Notes: generated from the letters alone by a model not told the origin. Counted from the stretch's first letter, positions 1-8,095 are shown. The stretch: 34,223 nucleotides of DNA from an uncultured bacterium (GCA_947647475.1 CANSKM010000002.1:1-34223); one strand, 5' to 3'. A program made the numbers and translations.

Positions 1-644
1 CCTTCAAAGCGAAGTTCACCGTACGGGTCATCTTCAATTAAAACAATGTCTTTATCTTTTATGATTTCAAAAATTTCTTCCCTGTTTTCAGCTGAATATG
101 TGAGCCCTGTCGGGTTTTGAAACTCGGGAATTGCATACATCATTTTAATGTCGTTTTTAAGAACATCTTTTAGCTGTGCTGTGTTCAAACCGTTTTCAGC
201 TAAATCAACAGTATAAAATTTTGGCTGATATTGTGAAAACACTTGAATTGCGCCAAGATAGCTCGGCTTTTCTAAAATAATACCGTCATTTTTATCCAAC
301 AAAGCTTTTGAAATTAAATCGAGTGCCTGTTGGGAACCGGTTGTAATTAAAACATTTTCTTCAGTGTAATTCAGGCCGAATTTTTTATTGTAACGTTCTG
401 CAATATATTTTCTAAGCTCAACAATTCCTGCCGTTATAGAGTATTGAAAAACTGTGCTGCCAAAGGTTTTTACGATGCTATCCATAGATTTTAAAAGCTC
501 TTCCTGCGGGAAAGAAACAGGGTTTGGAAGGCCGCCTGCAAAAGAGATGATTTCAGGGTCCATCGCCGTTTTTAAAATGCTTCTTACAAAAGAAGGCGGT
601 GTGGATAAAATTCTTTCTGATAGCAGGTTTTCCATTGTTTTCAT
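1..644 (-). CDS. PLP-dependent aminotransferase, class I/II, MocR/LysN-like (partial, C-terminus off window)
   Basis: The visible N-terminal ~214 residues match fold-type I aminotransferases of the 2-aminoadipate/aromatic aminotransferase (LysN, MocR C-terminal) type, which transfer amino groups using pyridoxal phosphate in the cytoplasm. Seen directly: an ISFAGGLPNP motif near residue 35, a TTGSQQALDL stretch (the PLP-phosphate binding region), an FQNPTG motif, and an EDDPYGELRFE stretch just before the sequence leaves the window. The Schiff-base lysine would lie beyond the edge. The start chosen is ATG at 644 (MKTMENLL), with a GGAAGGA ribosome site about 5 nt upstream; ATG 635 is a less likely alternative. 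No N-terminal GntR helix-turn-helix is present, so this is an enzyme rather than a MocR regulator. The exact substrate cannot be told from this fragment. Confidence 0.85.
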   Translation of the reverse strand, partial: MKTMENLLSERILSTPPSFVRSILKTAMDPEIISFAGGLPNPVSFPQEELLKSMDSIVKTFGSTVFQYSITAGIVELRKYIAERYNKKFGLNYTEENVLITTGSQQALDLISKALLDKNDGIILEKPSYLGAIQVFSQYQPKFYTVDLAENGLNTAQLKDVLKNDIKMMYAIPEFQNPTGLTYSAENREEIFEIIKDKDIVLIEDDPYGELRFE

Positions 645-769
645 ATATGTCCTTCCGTTTCGTCTCTAATTTTTAAAATCTTTTAGGCCGCCTTTTTAAG
701 TTTTTTGGGGCCTTTTTAGGGCCTTTGCGCGCACGCAAAAACAAAAGTTCTTAATCCTTCGGCTATACC

Positions 770-798
770 ATTATACTACTCATGTAAAATTCAAACAA
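770..798 (-). promoter_or_regulatory. sigma70-type promoter for the aminotransferase gene
   Basis: On the minus strand there is TTGTTT (798-793), a 17-bp spacer, then TATAAT (775-770). The predicted start near 763 gives a leader of about 118 nt before the ATG at 644. That leader contains three GGCC blocks separated by A-rich runs (roughly 685-735) that could pair in alternative ways. No known riboswitch was recognised in it. Confidence 0.55.
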
Positions 799-813
799 GG
801 ATTTTTAATATAT

Positions 814-842
814 TTGTGCAGAGCGCAAAAAAAGAATATAAT
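814..842 (+). promoter_or_regulatory. promoter placed for leaderless expression of the metalloprotease gene
   Basis: TTGTGC (814-819), 17-bp spacer, perfect TATAAT (837-842), then 7 nt and the ATG at 850. Transcription would begin at or within about one base of the start codon. There is no Shine-Dalgarno sequence before the ATG, which fits a leaderless message. This promoter lies back to back with the divergent aminotransferase promoter. Confidence 0.55.
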
Positions 843-849
843 TTAATGT

Positions 850-1749
850 ATGAAAAAATTATTACTTTACGCCTTTATTGCCTTTTTGGCCTGGAAATTT
901 TTTACAACGGCAGAGTTTGTGAATTTTGGTTTTAACACCGGAAATAATGCTCCAAAAAAGCGGCCGCCTGCGCCAAAGCTTGCCCTTCATTGCGTTGAAT
1001 TACTGAAAAATTCCGCATTTGACCGCGCAATTTCTTGTTATAAAAGAGAATTAATTAATGACAGAAATAACCCTGAAATTCATTATTACATTGCTCTTTC
1101 ATACTTTGAAAACAAAAATTATGCATCTGCAATATTCCATACAAACTATATCATCAAAAATTTACAAAATTCAGAATATTTAAGCCACGCGGTTACCCTC
1201 AACACTGCAGCACAAAACGTCTTGCGGCAAAAAACAGTGCTTGAAACATCAGATTCTCCGGATTATTTTAACGAAATCAAAACCCCCCTTCATTGGGGCA
1301 GAATGCCAATAAACGTTTGGATAGAGCACAGCGACAACAATTTCAACCTTAGAAATGCTTTTAACACCTGGCAGACAGCACTTTACCCCACAATAAGTTT
1401 TAAATTTGTAAACAACCCCGAAGAAGCCCATATATCAGTTGTTTTTGACGACCCAAGAAAACACGGGCCAGCAGAAAATGCCGTGGGGCTGACCAGTATG
1501 CGGGGATATGCAAAAGAGCCGACGAGAATATATGATGCAAAAATATATCTTACATATTTTGACCCAACAGGAAAACGTCTCTCGGATAATGAAATATACG
1601 GAACACTTTGCCATGAAATAGGCCACGCGCTCGGAATTAGCGGGCACAGCAAAAACAAAAGTGATGTTATGTACCCAAGCACCGATATGTACAACACCCG
1701 CCCCACAAGAAGAGACATTAGAACAATTGAGCGCATTTACGGGAAATAA
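850..1749 (+). CDS. matrixin-like zinc metalloprotease with N-terminal TPR region, membrane-anchored or secreted
   Basis: The 299-residue product begins with a hydrophobic segment (about residues 3-25, KKLLLYAFIAFLAWKFF) that is either an uncleaved signal anchor or a signal peptide. Residues ~42-120 look like two to three tetratricopeptide helices. The C-terminal part has the metzincin zinc site HEIGHALGISGH (H255, E256, H259, H265) followed by a DVMYP Met-turn near residue 273, as in matrixins and related peptidases. The likely role is extracytoplasmic peptide hydrolysis; the substrate is unknown. It is followed 12 nt later by a glycosyltransferase gene and is probably co-transcribed with it. 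No ribosome site precedes the ATG; the promoter geometry suggests a leaderless message. Fusion of TPRs to a short matrixin domain is seen in uncharacterised bacterial families. Family call firm, biological role inferred. Confidence 0.8.
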   Translation: MKKLLLYAFIAFLAWKFFTTAEFVNFGFNTGNNAPKKRPPAPKLALHCVELLKNSAFDRAISCYKRELINDRNNPEIHYYIALSYFENKNYASAIFHTNYIIKNLQNSEYLSHAVTLNTAAQNVLRQKTVLETSDSPDYFNEIKTPLHWGRMPINVWIEHSDNNFNLRNAFNTWQTALYPTISFKFVNNPEEAHISVVFDDPRKHGPAENAVGLTSMRGYAKEPTRIYDAKIYLTYFDPTGKRLSDNEIYGTLCHEIGHALGISGHSKNKSDVMYPSTDMYNTRPTRRDIRTIERIYGK

Positions 1750-1761
1750 AAGGAAAATTGA

Positions 1762-3588
1762 ATGAAAGAGGTTTTAAGTAAATATAAAAATATAATTTTA
1801 CCCCTGGTTTTGGTGTTTGTTTTTGCACTTTGCACGGCTTTAACCTGGGGAAAATGGGGACATATAATCTATGATTGTTTTAGGGAAATGATAATCCCTG
1901 AGGCACTTTTAGACGGGAAAATCCTATATCGCGACATTACAAACCTCTATCCGCCTTTGGGGTATCAATTTAACGCACTTTTATTTTTAATCTTTGGAAA
2001 TTCCTTGAATGTGCTTTATTGGGCAGGAATTATAAATTCGTTTTTAATCCTTTCTATTGTTTATTTTTTGGTAAAAAAACATTCTTCCGTTTTAACCGCA
2101 TTCATTACGGTTTTATCTGTTATGGCGCTTTTAACATTCAGGGTTTATCCTTCCGCCACAACATTTTCCTGGTTTTTCCCATATTCTTATTCTTTTATCT
2201 ACGCCTTTTCAACCTGTCTTGTCTCACTTTTAGCTGTCGTTTTATATAAAGAAAACAAAAAACACTTATATCTTTATTTATCCTTCCTTTTTATAGGGCT
2301 TTCAATTGCTTTTAAGCTTGATTTTGTGCTTTTTGCGCTTGTTCCTCTGTTTTATCTTGTAAAATATGCGCTGCAACAAGGCTTCAGGGCCTCAATAAAA
2401 CCTGTTTTAATAAGCATGGCTTGCCTTTTTGCTCCTTTAATTATAAGCATTTTAATTTATTTAGCCACAGGCGGAACGTTTTTAGACCTTCAAAATGAAA
2501 TAAAATTTCTTGCAGATTTTTCCAAGGCGCATTCTGTTATAAAATTTAACAAAAGCACAATGCCCCAAAGCTTTAGCCCCTGGGTTTTAAAGGCAGCAGG
2601 CCTGTCTTTTTTAAAATTTATTGTTATAACATCAATCTTATCTTTATATACGGCGCTTTCAGCATTTTTTATTTCAAAATTAAAAACCGTCTTTTCAAAA
2701 GCAGGGCTTGGCCTTGTTCTTTTTTGCTTTGGATATTTCACAATCATAAAATGGATTGCAATAAAACAATATACTGCTTCCGAGCTTTATGCAGACCTTG
2801 TTTGGGTGCCTTATGTCGTTACAATTTCTGCAATTTCCATTTTTATTTCAAAAATTATAAAAAACAAAGGCCTTAAAGGAATAGAGTTCAAAAGCAGCGA
2901 GAAATTCTATTTTTTAATCACAATTTGCGCGTTTTTAATCTCATTTAGAAGCTTTGCCCTTGTTTATGCAGGCTGTGTCGGAAATTTTATGCTCGTTGTC
3001 TGGTGGGCTGCCTTTGCATACCTTCTTCTTGAATTAATTCCAAAATATTTTCCCGCAATTTTTGAAAAGAAAAATGCTAAAAACGCTCTGCTTCTATTTT
3101 TCATCATATACCCTCTATATTTCATCTTTGCCTATGTTTCAAATTCAGCACAGATGATATATAAACTGGATGCGCAAAAAGGAGCTTTTTACGGTTCTTC
3201 AAAATATATTCAAACCATAAACGAAACTGTAAAATTTATAAACGAAGAAATCCCGAAAGATAAAACCTTCCTTGCATCCGAAGAAGGGCTTGTTTTTAAT
3301 TATTTAACGGGAAGAAAGGCTGATTTAAAATATTATGCGCTCATTCCGCATATGATAGATACTTTTGGTGAAAAAAATGTCATATCCGATTTAGCAAAAA
3401 ATCCGCCTGATTATTTCCTTGTGACAAACAACATTTATGTTACAGAAAACCTTGGCGGCGTTTTTGGGCTTCATTATGCAAGAAAAATTGCCGCGTTCAT
3501 TGTTCAAAACTATGATTATATTAAAACAATTAAAAACCCTGAAATTAAAGAAGGGCTTGAAATTACGGTGTTTAAACTTAAAAGATAA
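1762..3588 (+). CDS. multipass GT-C fold glycosyltransferase (GT39/ArnT/PMT-like)
   Basis: A 608-residue integral membrane protein with roughly ten or more hydrophobic segments through residue ~470 and a soluble C-terminal domain. The first periplasmic loop (residues ~32-70) carries the acidic residues and LYPPLGY motif typical of GT-C enzymes that use polyprenyl-phosphate-linked sugars (dolichyl-phosphate mannosyltransferase and ArnT relatives). It likely transfers a sugar to a lipid, glycan or protein on the outer face of the membrane; the acceptor cannot be read from the sequence. The start ATG at 1762 is preceded by AAAAGGAAAATTGA, a good ribosome site, and lies 12 nt after the metalloprotease stop, which supports a two-gene operon. 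The GT2 gene and the GtrA gene nearby suggest a surface glycan neighbourhood. Confidence 0.75.
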   Translation: MKEVLSKYKNIILPLVLVFVFALCTALTWGKWGHIIYDCFREMIIPEALLDGKILYRDITNLYPPLGYQFNALLFLIFGNSLNVLYWAGIINSFLILSIVYFLVKKHSSVLTAFITVLSVMALLTFRVYPSATTFSWFFPYSYSFIYAFSTCLVSLLAVVLYKENKKHLYLYLSFLFIGLSIAFKLDFVLFALVPLFYLVKYALQQGFRASIKPVLISMACLFAPLIISILIYLATGGTFLDLQNEIKFLADFSKAHSVIKFNKSTMPQSFSPWVLKAAGLSFLKFIVITSILSLYTALSAFFISKLKTVFSKAGLGLVLFCFGYFTIIKWIAIKQYTASELYADLVWVPYVVTISAISIFISKIIKNKGLKGIEFKSSEKFYFLITICAFLISFRSFALVYAGCVGNFMLVVWWAAFAYLLLELIPKYFPAIFEKKNAKNALLLFFIIYPLYFIFAYVSNSAQMIYKLDAQKGAFYGSSKYIQTINETVKFINEEIPKDKTFLASEEGLVFNYLTGRKADLKYYALIPHMIDTFGEKNVISDLAKNPPDYFLVTNNIYVTENLGGVFGLHYARKIAAFIVQNYDYIKTIKNPEIKEGLEITVFKLKR

Positions 3589-3614
3589 AACACCAAAAAG
3601 ATAACTGCAATAAA

Positions 3615-3851
3615 TTATTCAAACGTAAAAAGTTCAGAAAGGTTTATATTCAGAGCTTTTGAGAGCCTTTTTGCGGTTGAAATCGTTGTGTCTGTCATTC
3701 CGCGCTCGATTGCGCTTAAATAGCTTGAAGAGATATTTGCTTTAAAGGCAAGTTCATCTTGGGTAAAATCCGCATTTTTGCGCAAAAGGGCGACTCTTTT
3801 GCCAAATTTTCGTGTCAAAATTTTATCATATTTAAACGCTCTTTTGCCCAT
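3615..3851 (-). CDS. XRE-family helix-turn-helix regulator
   Basis: A single-domain DNA-binding protein of 78 residues. It shows the five-helix Cro/CI fold: FGKRVALLRKNADFTQDELA forms the first helices, KANISSSYLSAIERG is the recognition helix region, and TAKRLSKALNINLSELF closes the domain. The start chosen is ATG 3851 (MGKRAFKYDK). A GTG at 3872 would add seven residues, but neither has a ribosome site. ATG 3851 has a TACAAT box exactly 7 nt upstream, matching the leaderless geometry seen at other genes here. Such small regulators often control adjacent or mobile genes; this one sits between two glycosyltransferase genes, convergent to one and divergent from the other. Its target and ligand are unknown. 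Confidence 0.8.
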   Translation of the reverse strand: MGKRAFKYDKILTRKFGKRVALLRKNADFTQDELAFKANISSSYLSAIERGMTDTTISTAKRLSKALNINLSELFTFE

Positions 3852-3858
3852 TTTTATA

Positions 3859-3887
3859 ATTGTAGAAGACACATTGACAAATTTAAA
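3859..3887 (-). promoter_or_regulatory. possible promoter of the XRE regulator gene (leaderless arrangement)
   Basis: Minus strand TTTAAA (3887-3882), 17-bp spacer, TACAAT (3864-3859), 7 nt, ATG 3851. A competing promoter is TTGATA (3930-3925), 16 bp, TATAAA (3908-3903), which would give a leader and fit the GTG start at 3872. The sequence alone does not decide between them. Confidence 0.35.
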
Positions 3888-3994
3888 ACTATGGGGTAGT
3901 ATTTTATAGACTAAAATCCTTTAATATCAATATTTTATAAGAACAATTTTTTAAATTATCGGATTAAATTTTTAACAAAGGATACCGTTTAAAA

Positions 3995-4903
3995 ATGACA
4001 CAAAACGCAAACACACCAAAAGTTTCGATAATAATCCCTGTTTATAACAGCGCCAAATTTTTAAAAAAATGCATAAAAAGCATTCTCGCCCAAAGCCTCA
4101 AAGACATTGAAATAATCTGCGTTGACGACGGTTCCTCCGATAATTCAAAAGAAATTTTAGACCAATTTTCAAAAAAGGATTCAAGAGTAAAAATCATAAC
4201 CCAGGAAAACAAAGGGGTTTCAGCCGCAAGAAATGCTGGAATAAAAGCGGCGGGCGGCGAATTTTTGGGTTTTGTGGATGCGGATGATTGGGTGGATGAA
4301 AAATATTTTGAAAAACTCTATCTTGCAGCAATTCAAAACGGGTGTAATTCAGCATGCGCAGGGTTCAAGCGGGCAAAGAAATTTTCTTCATCAGCAAAGA
4401 AAAAATTCAAAAAAGAAGAGGTTTTTGAAGGAATTGAACAAATTGCACGCGCCGTTGAAATTCCAAGCCAAAATTACGTCTGGAACAAAATTTATAACAG
4501 AGAAATCTGGCTTGAATCCGGCATAGCATTCCCTGAGGGCAGATATTATGAAGATATGGCAATCCTTTTAAAGATTTTACACAAAATGGAAAGCCTGGTA
4601 TCAGTCCCCGGGGTTTATTATAACTATAGAAAAAATCAAAATTCTACCGTTTCAAAAAGGACAAGGCCCGAATTTATGGCAAATGCCGGGGTTGAAAAAT
4701 ATAAAAAAGATTTCGCTTGGGCACAAAATGAATTGTACAACTATGCAAAAAGCATTAATCTGCCGCTAGAAAAGCGCAAGGACAACAAAAAAGAATATAT
4801 AAAACTTTTCAATATCACAATATTAAAAATCTATTATTCAAAAAACACCGTAAAATATAGGCTTTTTGGCTTCATACCGTTTATTGTAAAAATCAGGGTA
4901 TAG
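3995..4903 (+). CDS. family 2 glycosyltransferase (GT-A fold)
   Basis: A 302-residue cytoplasmic glycosyltransferase. The N-terminus has the canonical VSIIIPVYNSAKFLKKC start and EIICVDDGSSDNS nucleotide-binding stretch, then GVSAARNAGIKAAGGEF and the metal-binding GFVDADDWVDE motif around residues 90-100. A YYEDMAILLK acidic motif near residue 185 is a plausible catalytic-base region. It would move a sugar from a nucleotide donor onto a growing surface polysaccharide, lipid or protein. A clear ribosome site is not obvious (AAAGGATACC lies about 12-18 nt upstream). It is transcribed alone and converges on the GtrA gene; no terminator is visible in the 57-nt gap. Donor and acceptor cannot be assigned. 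Confidence 0.85.
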   Translation: MTQNANTPKVSIIIPVYNSAKFLKKCIKSILAQSLKDIEIICVDDGSSDNSKEILDQFSKKDSRVKIITQENKGVSAARNAGIKAAGGEFLGFVDADDWVDEKYFEKLYLAAIQNGCNSACAGFKRAKKFSSSAKKKFKKEEVFEGIEQIARAVEIPSQNYVWNKIYNREIWLESGIAFPEGRYYEDMAILLKILHKMESLVSVPGVYYNYRKNQNSTVSKRTRPEFMANAGVEKYKKDFAWAQNELYNYAKSINLPLEKRKDNKKEYIKLFNITILKIYYSKNTVKYRLFGFIPFIVKIRV

Positions 4904-4960
4904 TTTTAACGACCGAAAGCTTACACCCAAAAAATATCCGCAAAAGCAAACGCCAAGCGC

Positions 4961-5458
4961 CTACTTTTTCTCCACAAAAATAAATGTTTTGAAGATTGTA
5001 AATGAGACAACCGCCATTGGAAGCACCAAAATAAGCTGTGCAAGATATTTATTCAAATGCAGATTGTTCATTAAGAAATTGAGGAAAAAATTGTTCACAG
5101 AAAACGTGAATACATAAGAGAGGAAAAACTTAAAAATAAGCCTGTTATCTTTGTTTTTAAAGACAATCGAACCCGTTGTTTTAAAATTCCAAAAAACACC
5201 TAAAATGTATGAAATTAAAAGCGCAGTTGAGGGTTCAAAAGAAAGTGTTACAAAAAGGGCATACATTGAATACCCAAAAAGCGTGTTTATTCCCCCAACA
5301 AAAAGGAATTTCACAAAGCGCCTTTCAAGATTTTGCAAAACCCCCCAGCAAAATTTAGTATAAATCCAGTCAAAAATTTTAAAAAGCATAGAGCGCAAGG
5401 TTTTCTTCTTCCGCTCTATGCTTGTAAATATTGAATTTGTGGTTTCACTGTTGTTCAA
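4961..5458 (-). CDS. GtrA-like membrane protein
   Basis: A 165-residue protein with four hydrophobic helices from about residue 50 onward. It begins with the family's FVKFLFVGGINTLFGY signature and has an LGVFWNFKTTGSIVFKN loop in the middle, as in GtrA/DPMS-type proteins involved in moving lipid-linked sugars or in teichoic/lipopolysaccharide glycosylation. The best start is TTG at 5458, with AAGGA about 9 nt upstream; ATG 5389 is an internal alternative that would remove the charged N-terminus. It begins only 18 nt after the rplA stop with no terminator between them, so it may be read from the ribosomal-protein transcript. That is odd, because rplJ normally occupies this position. Family firm, function inferred. 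Confidence 0.75.
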   Translation of the reverse strand: MNNSETTNSIFTSIERKKKTLRSMLFKIFDWIYTKFCWGVLQNLERRFVKFLFVGGINTLFGYSMYALFVTLSFEPSTALLISYILGVFWNFKTTGSIVFKNKDNRLIFKFFLSYVFTFSVNNFFLNFLMNNLHLNKYLAQLILVLPMAVVSFTIFKTFIFVEKK

Positions 5459-5476
5459 CTACAAATTGTCCTTAAA

Positions 5477-6202
5477 CTATCCTACATATTCTTTAATTTC
5501 AGAAGCAAGGTTTTTGGAATCAAGTTTAATTCCGGGGCCCATTGTGGTTGTAAGATAAGCGGATTTAATGTATGTACCTTTTGCAGCAGAAGGTTTTGCC
5601 TTGATAATAGCATCAGCCAGTGTTGCAAAGTTTTTGATTAAATCTTCTTTTGTGAATTTAATCTTACCAATCGGCACGTGAACCATACCTTGTTTGTCTG
5701 CTCTGAATTCAACCTTACCTGCTTTAGCATCTTTAACAGCTTTTGCAACATCGGTTGTAACGGTTCCTGTTTTCGGGTTTGGCATCAAGCCTTTAGGACC
5801 CAATACACGGCCCAATTTACCCAAAGGAGCCATCATATCAGGCGTTGCAATCAATGTATCAAATTCAAACCAGCCGCCTGCGATTTTATCGATGATATCT
5901 TCAGCACCTGCTTCATCAGCCCCTGCAGCTTTCGCATCAGCTGCTTTATCAGCCTTTGCAATAACGCATACACGAACCGTTTTACCAAGACCTGCCGGAA
6001 GAACGGTGGTTGATCTGATTTGCTGATCGGCATGTTTAACATCGATACCTAATCTCATATGGCATTCAACGGTTTCATCAAACTTTGCAGTTTCAGATGA
6101 AATCTTTTGAAGCATTTCAATTGCACTTGCGGCTGTTGCCGGTTGTTCAAAGCCTTCAAGCATTTCTTTTATTTTAGTTTGTTTTTTAGTTAATTTTGAC
6201 AT
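5477..6202 (-). CDS. rplA: 50S ribosomal protein L1
   Basis: A 241-residue L1, the protein that forms the mobile L1 stalk of the large subunit next to the E site. Recognisable blocks are [15 protein letters not shown] at the N-terminus, the conserved [15 protein letters not shown] loop, and [17 protein letters not shown]. The start is ATG 6202 with AAGGAG five nucleotides upstream; an upstream in-frame extension to 6250 lacks a ribosome site and is not L1-like. In many bacteria L1 represses translation of its own rplK-rplA message. The 92-nt gap between rplK and rplA contains a small hairpin (AGGCA-GAT-TGCCT) but I could not establish it as an L1 site. Length is slightly above the usual ~230, from a few C-terminal residues. 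Confidence 0.97.
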   Translation of the reverse strand: MSKLTKKQTKIKEMLEGFEQPATAASAIEMLQKISSETAKFDETVECHMRLGIDVKHADQQIRSTTVLPAGLGKTVRVCVIAKADKAADAKAAGADEAGAEDIIDKIAGGWFEFDTLIATPDMMAPLGKLGRVLGPKGLMPNPKTGTVTTDVAKAVKDAKAGKVEFRADKQGMVHVPIGKIKFTKEDLIKNFATLADAIIKAKPSAAKGTYIKSAYLTTTMGPGIKLDSKNLASEIKEYVG

Positions 6203-6294
6203 TTTTTCTCCTTTCGTGGTAGTAACGGCAGCTTTTTTGCCCGTTTTCACGCCTTTTACGACGCATTTTAAGGCAATCTGCCTCCCAACTTTAA

Positions 6295-6729
6295 CTATTC
6301 AGCAACAGTAACGCCCATTGCTCTTGCTGTACCTTTAATCATTTCAACGGCAGCTTCCATTGAAGTTGCGTTTAAATCTTCCATTTTTGTTTTTGCAATT
6401 TCTTCTAATTGCGCTTTTGTAATTTGTGCCACTTTTGTTTTATTCGGTGCAGCAGAACCTTTTGGAAGGTTTAGCGCTTTTTTAATTAAAACTGCAGCCG
6501 GCGGTGATTTTGTAACAAATGTAAAGCTTCTGTCTTCATAAACATCAATAACTACAGGAATGATATACCCTGCTTGAGATTGGGTTCTTTCATTGAATTG
6601 TTTACAAAAATCCATAATGTTTACGCCTTTTTGCCCTAAAGCAGGACCAACCGGAGGCGACGGATTAGCTTTTCCGGCTTCAATTTGAAGCTTGATTTTA
6701 CCGGTTACTTTCTTGTTGTTTGGTGCCAT
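6295..6729 (-). CDS. rplK: 50S ribosomal protein L11
   Basis: A 144-residue L11, part of the GTPase-associated centre and needed for RelA activation and thiostrepton binding. The N-terminal domain shows [20 protein letters not shown] and the proline-rich [17 protein letters not shown]; the C-terminal RNA-binding domain ends with AMGVTV. The start is ATG 6729, with AAGGAG ten nucleotides upstream; the longer upstream reading frame is not L11. The 18 nt containing its ribosome site are identical to those of rplA. It lies downstream of nusG across a 167-nt gap, where a TACAAT box on the minus strand may be a weak internal promoter. Confidence 0.97.
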   Translation of the reverse strand: MAPNNKKVTGKIKLQIEAGKANPSPPVGPALGQKGVNIMDFCKQFNERTQSQAGYIIPVVIDVYEDRSFTFVTKSPPAAVLIKKALNLPKGSAAPNKTKVAQITKAQLEEIAKTKMEDLNATSMEAAVEMIKGTARAMGVTVAE

Positions 6730-6896
6730 GATTGTTTTTCTCCTTTCGTGGTCAGACGGGCGCACCTTTGTATTTTTTATGGCTGATACAAAACGCCCTT
6801 CCACATTTTTTATTTTTTATTGTTCTTTGTTTTTGCTATTGTATCTGATTTTTAGGCAACATACAGAAATTTTTCTGCCTTTGTCATCGTCAACAA

Positions 6897-7529
6897 TTAA
6901 ACCTTTTGTATTTGCTTATATTCTAATTCCACAGGGGTTTCACGCCCGAATATGGAAACCATAGCTCTAAGTTTTGATTTATCAGGATAAACTTCTGTAA
7001 TATCCCCGATAAATTCGGCAAACGGACCAGAAATAATTCTAACCTTATCGCCCACTTTAACGTCAAGCTCGATTTTAGGAGCTGAAGCTTGGCCTCTGTG
7101 GATAATTTTCTTGATTTCAGAGTCTTTTGCAGGAATCGGCTTTTTAGAAGACCCTACAAACTTTGTAACCCCTGCAGTGTGGCGGACAACATACCAGGAA
7201 TCATCGTCCATAATCATTTCCACCAAAACATATCCGGGGAATATTTTTTCTTCTTTTTCGGATTTTTTCCCGCCTTTAACCTGAGTGATAGTCTTTTGGG
7301 GAACTTCAATTCTGAAAATCTTTTCGCCCATGTTCATATATTCAACACGTTTTTCAAGGTTTACTTTTACCTTGTTTTCGTGCCCTGAATATGTATGAAC
7401 CACATACCACCTTTTTTTAGGTTCTTTATTAGACTTAAAATCAGGCTTTTCTTCTTTTTTGCTGATTTCAACATCCTCAATTTCAGGGGTTAAATTATCT
7501 TTTTCATCAAACATTTCGTTATCTTTCAT
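6897..7529 (-). CDS. nusG: transcription elongation and termination factor NusG
   Basis: A 210-residue NusG that binds the RNA polymerase clamp through its NGN domain and couples to ribosome or Rho through its KOW domain. The NGN domain starts at RWYVVHTYSGHENKVK (residue ~40) and includes IFPGYVLVEM and VRHTAGVTKFVG. The KOW domain is VKVGDKVRIISGPFAEF through the C-terminus. Residues 1-38 are an acidic and lysine-rich tail (DEKDNLTPEIEDVEISKKEE), longer than in the E. coli protein but typical of several other phyla. Start ATG 7529 has AAAAGGA about 8 nt upstream. It lies 17 nt after secE. Confidence 0.97.
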   Translation of the reverse strand: MKDNEMFDEKDNLTPEIEDVEISKKEEKPDFKSNKEPKKRWYVVHTYSGHENKVKVNLEKRVEYMNMGEKIFRIEVPQKTITQVKGGKKSEKEEKIFPGYVLVEMIMDDDSWYVVRHTAGVTKFVGSSKKPIPAKDSEIKKIIHRGQASAPKIELDVKVGDKVRIISGPFAEFIGDITEVYPDKSKLRAMVSIFGRETPVELEYKQIQKV

Positions 7530-7546
7530 CTATTCAATCCTTTTAT

Positions 7547-7780
7547 TTACCTTAGGGGAATTAATCCGAGCAAACCTTTAAAAATTATGTCCATTAAGTA
7601 AACAATGACAGTAAAAGCAATAACCACAAACAACACAATGCCGGTTTCAACGATTATTTGGTGTTTTTCAGGCCAGGTCACCTTGCCCCATTCAGCCTTT
7701 ACGCCTTTGAAATAATTCTTAAAACCGTCCACCATTGTGGCTTTTTCATCTTTTTTAATTTTTGTATTGGAATTTGCCAT
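7547..7780 (-). CDS. secE: preprotein translocase subunit SecE
   Basis: A 77-residue single-span SecE, the clamp around SecY in the protein-export channel. An amphipathic segment FKNYFKGVKAEWGKVTWPEK precedes one membrane helix (about residues 45-67), the minimal form found in most bacteria. The conserved W-x-K-V-x-W-P motif is intact. The start ATG 7780 is preceded by AAAGGAAGACAA. It sits between tRNA-Trp and nusG in the order tRNA-Trp-secE-nusG, a common bacterial arrangement. Confidence 0.95.
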   Translation of the reverse strand: MANSNTKIKKDEKATMVDGFKNYFKGVKAEWGKVTWPEKHQIIVETGIVLFVVIAFTVIVYLMDIIFKGLLGLIPLR

Positions 7781-7820
7781 TTGTCTTCCTTTATAAAGTT
7801 TATGAGGTTTTTACACAATT

Positions 7821-7893
7821 CGCGCCCTGAAGGACTCGAACCCTCGACATCCGGTTTTGGAGACCGACGTTCTACCAACTGAACTAAGGACGC
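7821..7893 (-). tRNA. trnW: tRNA-Trp (CCA anticodon)
   Basis: The minus strand folds into a complete cloverleaf: acceptor GCGTCCT pairs with AGGGCGC, D-stem GTTC/GAAC, anticodon stem TCGGT/ACCGG with loop CTCCAAA (anticodon CCA), and a T-arm GAGGG-TTCGAGT-CCTTC. The discriminator base is G. The 3' CCA is not encoded; AATT follows. The location between rpmG and secE is a widespread arrangement. Confidence 0.96.
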
Positions 7894-7927
7894 AAAAAGC
7901 GTAATATAACTGGATTACAGAATGAAA

Positions 7928-8095
7928 CTACTTAGTTTCCTTATGCACGGTGTGTCTGTTGCATCTTGGACAGTGTTTTTTCATTTCCATTCTGTCTTTG
8001 TTTGTTTTTTTGTTCTTTGTTGTCGTATAGTTTCTTTCCTTGCAATCTTCACATGCAAGAACAACCATTCTGTCGTTTTTACCTTTAATTCCCAT
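7928..8095 (-). CDS. rpmG: 50S ribosomal protein L33 (zinc-binding type)
   Basis: A 55-residue L33, too short for a standard ORF cut-off. It reads [18 protein letters not shown] at the start and ends [15 protein letters not shown]. Two CxxC pairs (C15/C18 and C42/C45) form the zinc ribbon, so this is the C+ form. The core [18 protein letters not shown] is characteristic. Start ATG 8095 has AAGGAG about 6 nt upstream. It heads the minus-strand cluster rpmG-tRNA-Trp-secE-nusG-rplK-rplA. Confidence 0.95.
   Translation of the reverse strand: MGIKGKNDRMVVLACEDCKERNYTTTKNKKTNKDRMEMKKHCPRCNRHTVHKETK

Noticed and set aside
1383-1736. Long antisense ORF inside the metalloprotease gene
   Set aside because: It mirrors the real gene's codon pattern, has no ribosome site or recognisable domain, and the sense frame has a clear metzincin motif.
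3589-3614. Terminator between the GT-C gene and the XRE gene
   Set aside because: No inverted repeat with a T run in the short convergent gap.
6203-6294. L1 autoregulatory site in the rplK-rplA gap
   Set aside because: A 5-bp hairpin (AGGCA-GAT-TGCCT) exists but does not clearly match the L1 rRNA site; evidence too weak to list.
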